From assembly GCA_024699855.1 (NCBI GenBank), contig JAMPIQ010000001.1, positions 4,650,001 to 4,714,000 of the forward strand: a DNA stretch of 64,000 nucleotides. The letters are read 5' to 3'. Below are positions 22,833 to 33,659 of this stretch, piece by piece (the stretch's first letter is position 1; every line of letters begins with the position of its first letter). Origin of the DNA: Aphelenchoides besseyi (Eukaryota; Nematoda; Chromadorea; Rhabditida; Aphelenchoididae). The translations under genes and the position numbers were made by a program. The notes under the pieces were generated by a model. The model had not been told where the DNA came from. It worked only from the letters and a program-made list of their open reading frames with translations, and did no database searches.

Positions 22833-23117
22833 ATGAGATTGCTGTTCGCAGTCTGTTTCTCTCTAGTGCAGACTGTAAACAACGTAAACATAGGAGAGTT
22901 CGTGCGCACTGATGTTTTCGAGAAGCTTCTTTGCATTGTTTCTTTAAGCAAAAACGATTTGAGTTCACATGATTTACACTCCACAGAATGTTGTCGACTT
23001 TTGAACTTTGGACCTAAACGGCGAGATGTTTTGTTCAGAAGTCGGATTGATCGAATTCGATCAAAAGTTAACATCGAATTGCAGTCTTTGAGTGGTCTTA
23101 AAACAATGTGGATCTGA
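22833..23117 (+). CDS. Possible small secreted protein
   Basis: A single open frame of 94 codons beginning MRLLFAVCFSLVQTVNNVNIG, which looks like a signal peptide. The rest (three Cys, charged) has no recognised domain. There is no clear splice or polyadenylation support. It could be a chance frame in the divergent promoter region of the Cys-rich gene. Confidence 0.3.
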   Translation: MRLLFAVCFSLVQTVNNVNIGEFVRTDVFEKLLCIVSLSKNDLSSHDLHSTECCRLLNFGPKRRDVLFRSRIDRIRSKVNIELQSLSGLKTMWI

Positions 23118-23255
23118 TTTCATCATGACAGAAAGATCTGAAGATCAAGAAATTTGCATCTTTGACTAAACTTAGCCATTTGAAACGAACAGAGTAAATG
23201 ATCATTTATGTTGATTGCTGAGATTCTGTTTCGTTTTTTCATTCACGATCTGATC

Positions 23256-23629
23256 ATGAGTTCCAATATGATTTTTGTTTTAGTCTTAGCTTTTGTTTCC
23301 GTTTACGGTAAGTTGATAGACGAAATTCAAGTAATCCATCAACTTTAGCTCAAACGCATGCACCAACTAAGAAACCGAGTTTGTTCGTTTCGCCCAAAGG
23401 AATCGGTTGCCTTCTCCAAGTGTTATTGTTTGAATAACTCGGGTCACTTTTAGTTCCATTGGTCATTATTGTTATCTATTGGGTGTTGGCGATTCCCGGA
23501 TGCATCTTTATTTACATCAAATACGTTAAGGAGAAGACGGGATCTCACGACAAAAAGAAGGGAGTCAACTTGAAAGTCAAGCTACGCAAGAAGCATGAAA
23601 AACACGAAGAAGAATACGATGAAATGTGA
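23256..23629 (+). CDS. Small type I membrane protein with highly basic tail
   Basis: Exons 23256-23307, 23349-23405 and 23454-23629 give about 94 residues. It has a signal peptide (MSSNMIFVLVLAFVSVYA), a short lumenal segment (QTHAPTKKPSLFVSPKG), one TM (VPLVIIVIYWVLAIPGCIFIYI) and a Lys-rich cytosolic tail (KYVKEKTG...KKHEKHEEEYDEM). Introns are 41 and 48 nt and in phase. No family recognised. AATAAA at about 23669. Confidence 0.65.
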
Positions 23630-23652
23630 ACATTTGGTTCTTCATTTGTATT

Positions 23653-23910
23653 TTAACGTTTGTGGCGAATAAAGTGTTTGTAGTCGTTTGAATTTATTGC
23701 TTCGTAGAAAGCATTAACACACTTCTTTGCTTCAATGGAACAACTTAATTTACCGTGTTTCGTTCGAACGCACTCACTTGATAAGATACCGCAACTGGAA
23801 GTACACTTGTTCATTCGGTTAGTTGTTTTGCGGAAAGATATCAGGCTGAACACTTCAACAGGTTCCTTGTCACATTTTTGATCACAGTCACCGATTCACA
23901 CCTTTTGACT
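23653..23910 (-). CDS. Cys-rich reading frame, possibly the last exon of a secreted protein
   Basis: The minus-strand frame reads CDQKCDKEPVEVFSL...NKCTSSCG...ECVRTKHGKLSCS..KKCVNAFYEAI, with seven regularly spaced cysteines in about 60 residues, then a stop. That pattern is more ordered than chance. No start or upstream exon is clear, and it runs antisense to the 3' end of the small membrane protein. Treat as tentative. Confidence 0.35.
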
Positions 23911-23926
23911 TCTTTTTCGTCAGATC

Positions 23927-25893
23927 ATGATTCCTCATGTCGTCCAGTTCTTCCCTTTTTTGTTTTGGTTTTGTGATGGAGCCAAAATCTTATTCGTATC
24001 GCCCAATCTCGCCAACTCAATGGTTTTGTATACCGGTCGAATGGCAGACGTATTAGTCGAAAATGGACATGAAGTCGTGAGTTTGTCGAGTTGATTTTGA
24101 TCACATTGTTGGTTGTTAAGACACTACTTATTCCCGAAATACGAGCATCAAACCAACTAAACGGAACGAAATTGGCGCGCGTCGTTCGAATGAAAAATCT
24201 CGGTGATCATTTCGATAAGGCGATGGCCAACTATCAGGATACGTTTGCTCCGTTTCGGCCATCAATTTGGGTCCGCCGAGCTGAGTTAATTGCAACGGCT
24301 AAAATCTGCGAAGGTTCGTCGAATTTGTTTGAGGAAACTTTGGGTTTCAGCGCTTTTACGTCGCTTCGATGAGTTGAAATGGCTGAGAGATGAGGAGTTC
24401 GATTTGGGGATTTTCGACCACGTTGATTTCTGCGATGCCGGACTGATACACGCATTCGGAATTAGGAAATACATTTGGACAACAACCGGTCCGATTCTCG
24501 ACATTAACGCGTGGGCTATGGGAATTCCAGCGGAAACATCGTATGTTGTAACTCCGTGGGAGGGATACCATTCACCACGAATGAACATTTTCGAACGTGC
24601 ATTGAATTTGTTTCAAGTTTATTTCGATCGGTTATTGTATTTAGAGCGGACATATGCTGTAAATTAGTCGATTAAGCTCATTGTAGACCATCGTATTTAG
24701 GTCACTCAACTCTTTCGTCGATACATCGATTCTAATTTTCCAAATGTTGTTGACATAGCGAAAGAATCTTCGTTGTTGTTTGTGAATGCCGATGAGTTTC
24801 TGGAACCTGCACGTCCAACAACTTCAAAAGTCCTCTATATCGGCGGTGTTGGACTATCAAATCACTCTGAAACTATTCCTACAGTGAGTTTGTCTTGACT
24901 GATTTTGAATCCACGTTTCAGGAGCTGAATGAGAAAATCAACAACATAAGCTCCGATGGATTTGTTTATTTTTCGATTGGAACTTCAGCTCCAACACGTT
25001 TTATTTCTTTGCGACTCAAAAAAGCAATCATTGACACGTTCCGATTATTTCCAACTTATCAGTTTATTGTTAAAGTTGACTCCGAAGATCACGATTTCTT
25101 CGAATTAGGGTCTATTTTGACGAATGTTCACGTTGTTAGTTGGGCACCTCAGCAGAGTTTGCTATGTATGTTAACTGATACCCATCTTCTGACGATTTGA
25201 TTGTTCAGGTCATCAGAAATGTTCACTTTTTATCACACATGCCGGTTAGTTTAAGTTTTGTTAGCACTCTTAGAACCGCAATCAACATTAAGCACAAAGA
25301 AAACTAAACTAAAAATTTTGAATGAAAAGAATTAAACTAAGCGAGCTGTCGCATCAAAAACATAACTAAAGAGGCTTAAAAGTTGTTGACTAAAACATTC
25401 TGGATTTTATAGGCTACAACAGTCTGTTAGAGAGCTCCAGATGCGGAGTTCCAATGCTCGTTTTCCCCATTTTTTTCGATCAACATCGAAACGCGAAGGT
25501 TGTTGAGTATCGCGAGATCGGACGAATTTTAAAACCCGAACAAATAACAACTGACAAGCTACGAAAAGAATTGGAGATCTTACTCAACGATCAAAGGTGA
25601 TCTACAATCCGAACATGTCTATAATCGTTTTCAGTTACGCTCAAAAAGCTCGTCGATTTGCCAAACTGCACCACGAGAAACCCAACAAACCGAATCAAAC
25701 ATTGGTCAATTACGTCGACTTTGTTCTGAACAATGGACCGTTACGAGAACTACAGTCCGAGCTGACAAATTTGAATTGGTTCCAGACATCTCATCTTGAC
25801 ATATTCTTTTGTTTGAGTGTATTTGCTTTTGTGATCGTTTATTTTCTACGGAAGCTGCAAAAAAACGTGGCACGTAAGATAAAAACAAACTAA
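23927..25893 (+). CDS. UDP-glycosyltransferase (UGT family)
   Basis: Eight exons or so. After MIPHVVQFFPFLFWFCDGAKILFV (signal peptide) come N-terminal blocks (MADVLVENGHEVTLLIPEI). The sugar-donor half has FVYFSIGT, VVSWAPQQSLLGHQ and the UGT signature [36 protein letters not shown], where the donor-binding His, Glu, Asp-Gln and Asn are present. HAG replaces the commoner HGG, which the signature allows. Near the end is a TM (LDIFFCLSVFAFVIVYFL) and a Lys-rich cytosolic tail, as in ER-resident UGTs that conjugate small lipophilic compounds. The intron before GYNSLLE (about 25242-25412) is larger than its neighbours. No breaks were seen, so the enzyme is likely active. Confidence 0.9.
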
Positions 25894-25961
25894 TTGTTAA
25901 CATTAAACTTTGAAGAGAATGTTTATTAAAAACTAGCGATTGTTTCTATACAAAAATCTTC

Positions 25962-26033
25962 GCTATCGGGAAGGCTCGAACTTCCAACCTTTCGGTTAAC
26001 AGCCGAACGCGCTGCCGATTGCGCCACGACAGC
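25962..26033 (-). tRNA. tRNA-Asn (GTT)
   Basis: The minus strand begins GCTGTCG and ends CGATAGC, a 7-bp acceptor stem with one G-T pair. It contains TGGCGCAATCGGC (A box and D arm), the anticodon arm CGGCTGTTAACCG with GTT, and the T arm GGTTCGAG-like block AAGTTCGAGCCTTCC (B box). The whole is 72 nt without an intron, and T-rich sequence follows on the minus strand. Confidence 0.93.
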
Positions 26034-26333
26034 ATACTATCGGCAAGTAAAAGCTTTCTAGTAGATAGACAAATCAGTTGCCATGAAAAAAGTTCTTGAG
26101 AAAAGATCATTTACGTGCAGTACATATTAGAAGAAGATTCGCTGTGATTGGTTGTTGATCGGATCCTTAGTGAAGTTATTGATGATCAAAAACGAGTTAC
26201 CAATGCAAAGATAATGGTTGGAAAGCTCGCGATTGTTCGCGGTTTATCTGAAAATAAGCGCATTTACAAGCCACATTTAGTAGCACAAATATGTACGATA
26301 GAGCAAAAAGAAGGCAGTAGGCAACGAATACGT

Positions 26334-26560
26334 TCATAAAACACTCTGAAACTGTTCGCATATAACATCAAATTTTAAATCGACAAAAAAGCCACGATCA
26401 GCTGTCGGACATATTTCACAGCTTACGATCACCTGCGGCGTCCAATGGATTTTCCATGTGCAATTTTTGCCGTTTCTGTTATCGACAAAAACATACGGGT
26501 GTTCATACGAGTCAAGAGATTCAACCAAACGAAAGAACTGATCGGTTGCGTTGATCTAGA
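26334..26560 (-). CDS. Unidentified terminal exon
   Basis: After a TTTTCTAG acceptor at about 26561, the minus strand reads INATDQFFRLVESLDSYEHPYVFVDNRN...CTWKIHWTPQVIVSCEICPTADRGFFVDLKFDVICEQ and stops at 26334. It looks like real coding sequence (Trp, Cys, regular hydrophobic pattern), but I could not join it in frame to upstream exons: the candidate MDAYHLDILKKIRNST at about 26683 leads into a stop. Possibly the surviving end of a degraded gene. Confidence 0.4.
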
Positions 26561-26561
26561 A

Positions 26562-26908
26562 AACCGAATGTCATAGGAAGTAAAGTTGCGCTAACGTGAT
26601 TTGAACTTGGAAACCTATTTTACAACAGAAGTTTCGTTGAGTTTCTAATCTTCTTCAGTATGTCAAGATGATAAGCGTCCATCTTGGAGAGGTCCTGAGT
26701 GGTCCCCGCCAGTTTTGGCTGAATGATATATCAGAATACGCGCAATTTACGCTGATTTTTGCTCAATGGCAAAATTGACCAAAAACACCAAAATTGCTAA
26801 AATCTTAGTATCGATTATGCTGATTATTGTGGTGAAGTTCGTTTATTCTTATCCCACTTCATTATGGAGATATTGGCCGTTTTACTTGGTCGCAATGCAT
26901 TCCGACTT
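26562..26908. other. Intergenic, possible damaged upstream exon
   Basis: Holds the short minus-strand frame MDAYHLDILKKIRNST (from about 26683), which may be the first exon of the unit at 26334-26560 but is not joinable without a stop. Confidence 0.3.
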
Positions 26909-27253
26909 GTGGCCCGCTGGTCCTCCTTTGGACGTGTGAGCTGCAATAGTCGAGTGAGCAAGCGATCTGCTTGCAAACTCTTTTGGAGGTTGCGAGTTCA
27001 ATTCTCTTTGTTGTCGAATGCAAGTTGCTGTCTTGTATCCATGAAGCAAAAAGGAAAAAGAGTGAATAGTAGGTGACTACGAGGGATTCAACTGACTTTT
27101 TTTACTTTTTGGAGTCGTTTTGGTAGAACGCAGCACTTGAAAGACACAATCAAAGAAATCGAGCTCGCAACTTCCAAAAGAGTTTGCAAGCAGATCGCTT
27201 GCTCACTCGACTATTGCAGCTCACACGTCCAAAGGAGGACCAGCGGGCCACAA
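26909..27253. repeat. Inverted repeat with tRNA-like arms
   Basis: Arm 1 starts TGTGGCCCGCTGG at 26909 and its nearly exact reverse complement ends at 27253. The best-matching part (about 26909-27000 against 27163-27253) is nearly identical over 90 bp; similarity fades towards the middle. Each arm contains GTCGAGTGAGCAAGCG and, about 45 nt on, GCGAGTTCAATTC. These resemble the A and B boxes of class II (Ser/Leu-type) tRNAs. Transcription through it would give a long hairpin. A fold-back or tRNA-derived SINE pair inserted head to head would explain it. Confidence 0.75.
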
Positions 27254-27385
27254 CAGGACCTTTCCTTGTCAAACGACTATCGATAAACAAAAATGATTAT
27301 TGCGCTTTGTTGCTAATATCATTCGTCTATGAATCATTTATTCGAATTAATCAGTGGAACAAACGGTCGGTTAGACCTCTTGACT

Positions 27386-28153
27386 TCACATTGTTTCTGC
27401 TGATGGACGACCACGTGGTCCCGCGATTTCGGGAGTTGGTTCTGAAGAACCTTGAGTACGAGGCGGAACTTTCGTATGAACTGTTTCACCAGTCTTTTGT
27501 TGGTCAACTAGAATTGAGAACATTGATAAAAATTGTTCGTATGAACATACCATTTTCGCTTTTCGTTTTGATTGTTTGTTTGCTTTTAGTTTCATTCTTG
27601 ACTGCCTTTACAGCTTCTTTCTTGGCTTCCTTTACAACATCTTTCTTGACTTCTTTCTTTATGAGACCTTCTTTTTTCACTAAACATCAATTGATTCATC
27701 AGTTTGAATAGTAGTACTTACATCCGTCTTCGTTGTCCTGAGTTGGATCCGAAGGTTCCACAAACTTGGAGCGTACCTCCTGTGAATTCAATTAATCAAA
27801 TAATCAAATTGTTGCTATACTTTCTGCCATTCAATCTGCTCGCATTCCACGTTTTTGTCCAACAGTTTTTCCTTGGCTTTTGGCGCTTCAGTCACGCGTG
27901 CAGAACGTACTGCCTTCTCGTTTGTCTGAGTCGTTTTTTTCGTGTTTTTCGACGACTCGGTGAAAATTTGGTTTGGTTTAATCTTCTCGTTTTCTGTTCC
28001 TTGAGTCGGATCGGTCTGAAGACCAATCGATCAGAAGTGAATGTTGATGGAACTCACATTTTCGGGATACTTTTTCGGATCTTTGGTTCCCACCAGTGAA
28101 GCATCGGAGCTCAGTGGAAGCGGCGGCTTCTTTTTACTCGCACAACAACCCAT
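27386..28153 (-). CDS. Lys/Glu-rich hydrophilic protein with MGCC N-terminus
   Basis: Five exons on the minus strand. It starts MGCCASKKKPPLPLSS, fitting N-myristoylation at Gly2 with palmitoylation at Cys3/Cys4 and a polybasic patch, so a pl‌asma-membrane tether is likely. The rest is disordered: TDPTQGTENEKIKPNQ, repeats of D-P-T-Q (also SDPTQDNEDG), then a Lys/Glu/Val helical repeat (KKEGLIKKEVKKDVVKEAKKEAVKAVK) and a Pro/Thr-rich end (GRPSAETM). All junctions are in phase. The + strand frame rich in Phe/Leu here is its antisense. I do not recognise the family. Confidence 0.7.
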
Positions 28154-28517
28154 TGAGTGTGATCGGTCGAATGGAAGCGAGAAGATGCAACCGTTTTAGA
28201 TTTCAAGAGTTGCACGAAAATTCGTTTGCATATTCAAATTACAGACATTTTCTTGTTATTGGCAATCTTCTGCTGATATTCTTAGAGATTTTTCACGTTG
28301 AGATGTTCAAAGAGTTTAAGGAACAGTCGGCGACGATTAGCTGCAGGCACCAAAATCGATGGAATGCAGTTCGACGACACAATCGTACGAAATACGGCGT
28401 TGTTTTTACGTTCTTCGAATGAATTTAACGATTTGGTTTTACTCTCCAATGGTAGGAAAATCGCAGCGTTTTGTTTGATTGTAGTTTTAGATCAACACTC
28501 TCAAGTGATGGACTTAA
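28154..28517. other. Divergent promoter region
   Basis: About 360 bp between the MGCC gene (minus) and the acidic protein gene (plus). No separate feature seen. Confidence 0.4.
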
Positions 28518-29366
28518 ATGGCTGTTTTTGTACCGTTTGAAAGCACTTTAAAGTTCCGATGCAAATTCGAAGATTGTGACCAGGCGCTTTTGTATTTCGT
28601 CGAACAACGATCGAAGATCAACAGAAACGAGTTAGACGCGTGGCTGTTGAATTGGTGCCTGGAGAACGTCGACGAAGACATCGAAATCGTTTGGATCCAA
28701 AAACGGGAACCGAAAATCACGATGCAAATTGAACGACCATTCCAACTTCCTGCTTATGAACAAATTGACATTCGTATCGTCGAGACGTTGGAGAAGTTGC
28801 ACGAAACTTTCGAGTACATGTGGATTGTGGAAGAGGGTTGTGAGTTTTCATGTTCTGATGAGGAAAACGAAGAGGATCGAGAAACGTTCAGCAAAAGCTT
28901 CTTAAACGAAACTGCCGAGGAAAAGAATTTTGAGTAAGTGAATTGGATCTTTACAGCATTTCATTTGTTTTAGTGCACCCCTAGTAATCCCGACTTTGTA
29001 TCACAATGGATTAATCGATGATCAACGAGCATCAGAAAAGGAAATTGATGTTGAGGAATCGAATGACAACGTGGACACCGCAAATTGCAAACTCGGATGT
29101 TTAGTGGTTGGTTTTCTTGCTTCTAGTATTTCATGGTGTACCTTTAGGTCAATTTACTGGATTTTGAAACTGTCGAGGCGTTTGACGTCTCTGAAGTTTT
29201 GGTTTCCGTTCACAATCTCTTGCGGTACATCTCTACGGTTCGACGACCATCAAATGACCGTTCCCGTGCTCTAATTCTTCTACCTTACAGTCATGATATC
29301 GCTCGAGCGATATCACGACACGACAGAAACGTTGCTGACGGCGACTGTGAATTCAATGAGTTTTGA
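28518..29366 (+). CDS. Acidic protein of unknown function
   Basis: Three exons: 28518 to about 28934, about 28974-29102, and about 29147-29366. The protein reads MAVFVPFESTLKFRCKFEDCDQALLYFVEQRSKI and contains IERPFQLPAYEQIDIRIVETLEKLHETFEYMW. An acidic stretch (CSDEENEEDRETF) follows, then VEAFDVSEVLVSVHNLLRYIS...RALILLPYSHDIARAISRH. The alternation of strands and one amphipathic helix, with RALILLPY near the end, faintly recalls HORMA-fold adaptors such as p31comet, but this is a weak impression and not a call. AATAAA at about 29381. The last exon carries a perfect DNA palindrome at 29294-29315. Confidence 0.65.
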
Positions 29367-29848
29367 GTAAATAGAAGCAAATAAATTTGATGCTTAAACT
29401 GCAGTCCAAGAACAGTTTTTTGATTGTGAAAACGAACTCTCTGAGCTTCTCGGTTCATGAATAAGAGTATCATTTCCAGGTCTAAATTTCTCGACAATCG
29501 ATGAAAGTTATAACATTGAACTTTAGACGATGACAAGAGTTCAACTTTAATGTGCAATGATACGATTATTGAATCAACCTTCAGTTTCAACTAACAGTCA
29601 CGATCACACTTTTAGATGTATAGTTTGGTTGTTAAAGTGCAATTAGTGTTGGCTACTTAGAACGGTGATTGTATAAACTGAACTTTGAGTTTTGCGTCGA
29701 AAGCGAACGTTCGGAATCCGTCAATGCTGACGATTCACTTTCTTCAAAGTGGGCGCCCTTTTTGTGCTTAGCGAAAACATTGATAAGCACCAACGATGTG
29801 ATCTTATTAAAGAAACGAACTTCTTGATTAACTTCCTCATTCACTAAA
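29367..29848. other. Intergenic upstream of the FMO gene
   Basis: Contains the polyadenylation signal of the previous gene and AT-rich flank. Minus-strand open frames here have no family features. Confidence 0.4.
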
Positions 29849-31846
29849 ATGCAGAAACGTGTTGCAATTATCGGAGCCGGAGCCAGTGGTTTGCCAAGCG
29901 CGCGGTGAGCTGATTTCATCGTCAGAGTATTTAGAATACTGTCGGTTTAGATGGGCATTAGCATACGAATGGGAGCCGGTGGTTTTCGAGATGCAAAACA
30001 ACATCGGTGGGCTATGGAGATACAAAGAAGAAGACAGTGAAGGTATGCGGACAGCAAGTATGTAACATTGAGTTCTAGTAAGTACGGTGATGAAATCGAC
30101 GATTATTAACACGTCGAAGGAGATGACCGCATATTCCGACTTTCCGCCTTCAAGTAACGATCCAAATTATATGCACAACAAAAGTATTTGATGTGAATTT
30201 GAGAGCGGATAAGAACACCATTGTAGAGCTGTTAAAGTATCTTCGAGATTACGCTGATTTTCATGGCGTTACGGAACACGTTCGATTGAATCATCGAGTG
30301 AACAGTGTGAATCGGGCTTCTGATTACGAACAAACCGGCCGTTGGATTATCAATTATACCGATAAGTAAGTCGGAAAACTAGCTTCCAATGAGTGGCGTT
30401 GCAGTAACGGAGAAATCAAAGATGAGACTTTTGATGCCGTGCTATCAGCTGTCGGACATCATGCCACTCCGAGGATGCCGAAATGGAAAGGCCAAGACGA
30501 TTTTCAGGGACAAATTCTGCACTCAAAACAATACCGAGATCATCGGGGATATGAAGAGAAAAATATGTAAGTGAAAGCAATTAGTTCACGATAACAACAC
30601 GCTTTGTAGAGTGGTTGTTGGAGTTGGAAATAGTGGTAAGTCATTGGCGCACAAGAAATATGTCAAATAGAAACACTGAAGATGTTGTAACTGTCAATGA
30701 TTTAAAAACAAACTAAATCCCATTTAAAAACCTTAGTTCATATTCTATGGGATGCAAATATAGTGCACAGCTCTTAAAAATCGGAGTTTTAGGCTTGGAC
30801 ATTGCATGCGAACTGGGAAGAGTGGCAAAACAAGTTTATTTGAGTACGAGACGTGGTGTTTGGGTTTGCACTAAGGTCGTAGACTATGGCACACCATTGG
30901 ATTTGTGGCTCAATCGACGTATTAATACCTATCTTCGACAAGTGCTTCCGTCATGGGTTTATCCGTGGTTGTTGGAGCGAAAACTGCAGAAAACGTTCGA
31001 TCACGACAAGTACGGTTTACGTCCTGCTCATAGCACTGTCGCTCAACATGTTTCGATGTCTGACGAGTTACATGGGAATCTGTGTTCTGGTCGAGTTATT
31101 GCTAAGTCGAACATACGAACATTCACACCAACTGGAGTTGTATTTGAAGACAATACGAAAGTGGACGCCGATGTCGTAATTCTAAGCACTGGCTATTCAT
31201 TTACTTTTTCTTTCATTGAAAACGGACAACTGATTCCCGTTGAAGAGAATCGAGTGCGTTTGTACAAGGGAATGTATCCGGCCTCCGAATCAAAGCACAA
31301 TACTCTCGCAGTCATCGGACTTTTGCAACCAATCGGTTCTCTTATGCCTGTTTCTGAGATGCAAGCGCGATTGTTCTTCTGTCATCTGAATGGTGATTTC
31401 AAACTTCCGAGCGAAAAACAAATGAATGCGGAAATTGACGTAAAACTGGAACGCCTTCACGAACGATACAACGACTCCGCTCGTCACACGATTCAAGTCG
31501 ATTACACGGAATATATGAGCGAATTGGGCGATTTGATCGGTTGCACTCCACGACCATTAGACTTTCTATTCGCTGATTCCCAACTTTGTTATCAACTCAT
31601 TTTCGGTCCTGACGTTCCATACTGCTACAGACTTCGAGGTTCGTTTCGTAAACTGACTTGCAAGATGTCGATTGTTTAGGTCCACATAAGTGGGAAAAAG
31701 CTCGTGAAGCCATTCTGGGTGTTGACGATCGTTTTGTTAAGGCCGTGCATACAAGAGAAGGAGCGAAACCATCGTTCCAATTCCACGATTCTTATCTTTA
31801 TGCTTTCTTGGCCCTTCTTCTTTTGACCTTTTTATTTTTCCGATAA
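29849..31846 (+). CDS. Flavin-containing monooxygenase (FMO)
   Basis: About eight exons. FAD site: MQKRVAIIGAGASGLPSARWALAYEWEPVVFE (GxGxxG at residues 9-14). Then GGLWRY, STVMKSTIINTSKEMTAYSDFPP, the FMO fingerprint F-x-G-x3-H-x3-Y in DFQGQILHSKQYR, the NADPH site VVVGVGNSG, and DADVVILSTGY. A C-terminal TM (SYLYAFLALLLLTFLFF) would anchor it in the ER, as in animal FMOs that oxygenate N and S of xenobiotics and endogenous thiols. The first intron must use the acceptor ending at about 29951, because the nearer TTTAG gives a stop. One intron (about 30634-30791) is larger than usual. All key motifs are present. Confidence 0.92.
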
Positions 31847-32689
31847 ACTTGAAATTGCAATTGTTCTGTTGACATACGTGACTACAAGCCAATAAACTTT
31901 TGATTGCTATTTTCGGAAGAATGTCAACTGCCTTCTGACGTCTGCACTCTCATTATCAATTTGACAATCAAGGAGATCATCAATGGTCATTGAAAGCGTA
32001 TAACTTGATCACTCGAGTTTGTTCGTCTTGTACCTTCGTGTAGCAACGAAACAAGAGGCAGCAGATCTAAAATTAAGGGTCTGCAAAGAGACGCTTTGGA
32101 TTGAAGAGCAATTGGCTGAAAATGAATTTATAGGCTATAATTGCAATCAATCAGATTTGGACTGGACAATCATATCGTGGAATGATGGAAAACGTCAACG
32201 AGCATTTTGAGCCAATTTTATGGTTTCTAATTTCGAGCACGTGAAACTCACGAGTTGCAACCTTCTTGTCGTAAGAGTACAACGAAATTTGCATAAAAAT
32301 ACAAATTTAAATGCAAATTTTTAAGTTGATGTCCGATGGGTTTTCCGAGTCTTTTTTCATTCAACGGTCGTGGAGTGTCGTTTCTTTTTCCTCTCTCCGA
32401 TCTTTGTAACTTCAACACCAACCGATGTTCGAGGACTTTTACAACCCGCAAGCCATTCAATGCAATCCGTGGGCTTCAGTTCGTGGTCTTCGGCATCTGA
32501 TTCTTTGAGTCCAGTGTTTTGATGGCAACGTCGTCTTACCACTGTTTCGTTCAAAAGTGGAAGCGGTGTCAATTGGGACACAGCAAATAGCACCAGGTCA
32601 AGTAATTTCAAAAGTTGGTAACAATTTGGTGCTCAAATTCAATAAGAAATTCATTTACTTTTTAAAAATGAATGTATGATTCTAGGGTA
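31847..32689. other. Gene-poor stretch
   Basis: AATAAA for the FMO at about 31890. A minus-strand frame at 32357-32611 (hydrophobic start, then four Cys and a Lys-rich end) begins without an ATG and cannot be supported as a gene. No RNA gene seen. Confidence 0.4.
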
Positions 32690-33115
32690 TGTTTGTTCGT
32701 TTACCTGATTGATGACCATGTTTTAGGATCGCTTTGACTATTGGCGAGCTCTCGATGATAAGAAGTGTTAATGATGTTGGAGAAAAGTACTTTACAATGA
32801 GTAAGAATACGAACCTTTACAACTATAGAGTTTAATTTTAGGTCTTGTCGTTTATCTTCATCCGATCCGAGGTAAATCGAAAGCGATGGAACTCAAGTGA
32901 AAGAACTATGGTAATCCGAAGTTAAAATCGATGCTCATAGAAACGATGATGAAAGACTTTTACCAACTGAACGTCCGTTCTTCTAAGGATGAGGTGTAAC
33001 ATAGCGGTGAGAAATTGGCCTTCAAACAGTTGGGGAATCTAAAATCCCCAAATCGCAAACGTCAATTGAATGATGAAGAGAATTCAGTCGCGAAACACCA
33101 AAAAATCGATTAATC
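32690..33115 (+). pseudogene. Broken reading frame, unidentified
   Basis: From about 32849 one + strand frame reads VVYLHPIRGKSKAMELK, stop, KNYGNPKLKSMLIETMMKDFYQLNVRSSKDEV, stop, HSGEKLAFKQLGNLKSPNRKRQLNDEENSVAKHQKID, stop. The segments between the two stops look protein-like and end with a nuclear-localisation-type KRQ/HQK cluster. I read it as the tail of a decayed gene, of unknown family. Confidence 0.4.
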
Positions 33116-33159
33116 TCTTTTGTTTGTGTTTGTTGGGTGTTATTGTAAACAACATTGTT

Positions 33160-33480
33160 GAATGATTTTGGCTACAAAACGACAGTCCATTACGTTGTCA
33201 CTCCAGAGCTAACGGCGTTGAATTTCAAATTCGTAAGTTCATATTGATTAGTTCGTCTAAACGTCCTCGTTTCAGTTCGATGTTAAGGAATACGATGCGG
33301 TCATGGACTGATTAACAGTGCACCTTCTGCTGATTGCCATCGGAGTTGTTCTGTAAGTTTCTCAATCCTCTTCTTGACTCTTTTTTAGGTTGACGTTGGT
33401 GTGCACTGCGGCCATCGTTATATGAATTTGGTAGTGTTGTGTGCTGCAAGAACGAGAAGGCAAAGAAGCAAGCGTAACAC
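33160..33480 (+). pseudogene. Broken gene for a small membrane protein
   Basis: Three pieces separated by canonical small introns read YKTTVHYVVTPELTALNFKF, FDVKEYDAVMD-stop-LTVHLLLIAIGVVL and LTLVCTAAIVI. The stop falls where TGG would be expected, in front of a hydrophobic run of a TM. With TGA for TGG and no clean start, it looks like a recent pseudogene. Small size and TM suggest kinship with the other small membrane proteins nearby, unproven. Confidence 0.35.
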
Positions 33481-33659
33481 TGAAGCAACTAATCGACAAT
33501 CATCTCTTTTAAACGGCCAAAATATGGAGTTGCCTCATGGAGAATACGCAACGAAATCAGCAGTCACCGCTGTCGGGGATTCTGATCCAGGTTGTCTATT
33601 GGCACGAGCAATTGTAAGATTTTCGAAAAGGTCGAGTTCCAAGAAAAATGTGGGATTTT

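Noticed and set aside
26909..27005. Arm of the inverted repeat as a real tRNA gene
   Set aside because: A- and B-box-like motifs are present but the anticodon and acceptor stems do not pair.
27184..27711. 175-codon + strand frame with Phe/Leu/Ser repeats near its end
   Set aside because: Reverse complement of the Lys/Glu-rich helix of the MGCC protein; it also starts inside the inverted repeat.
32357..32611. Small secreted peptide on the minus strand
   Set aside because: The frame opens at a TTG, there is no ATG before the hydrophobic start and no upstream exon.
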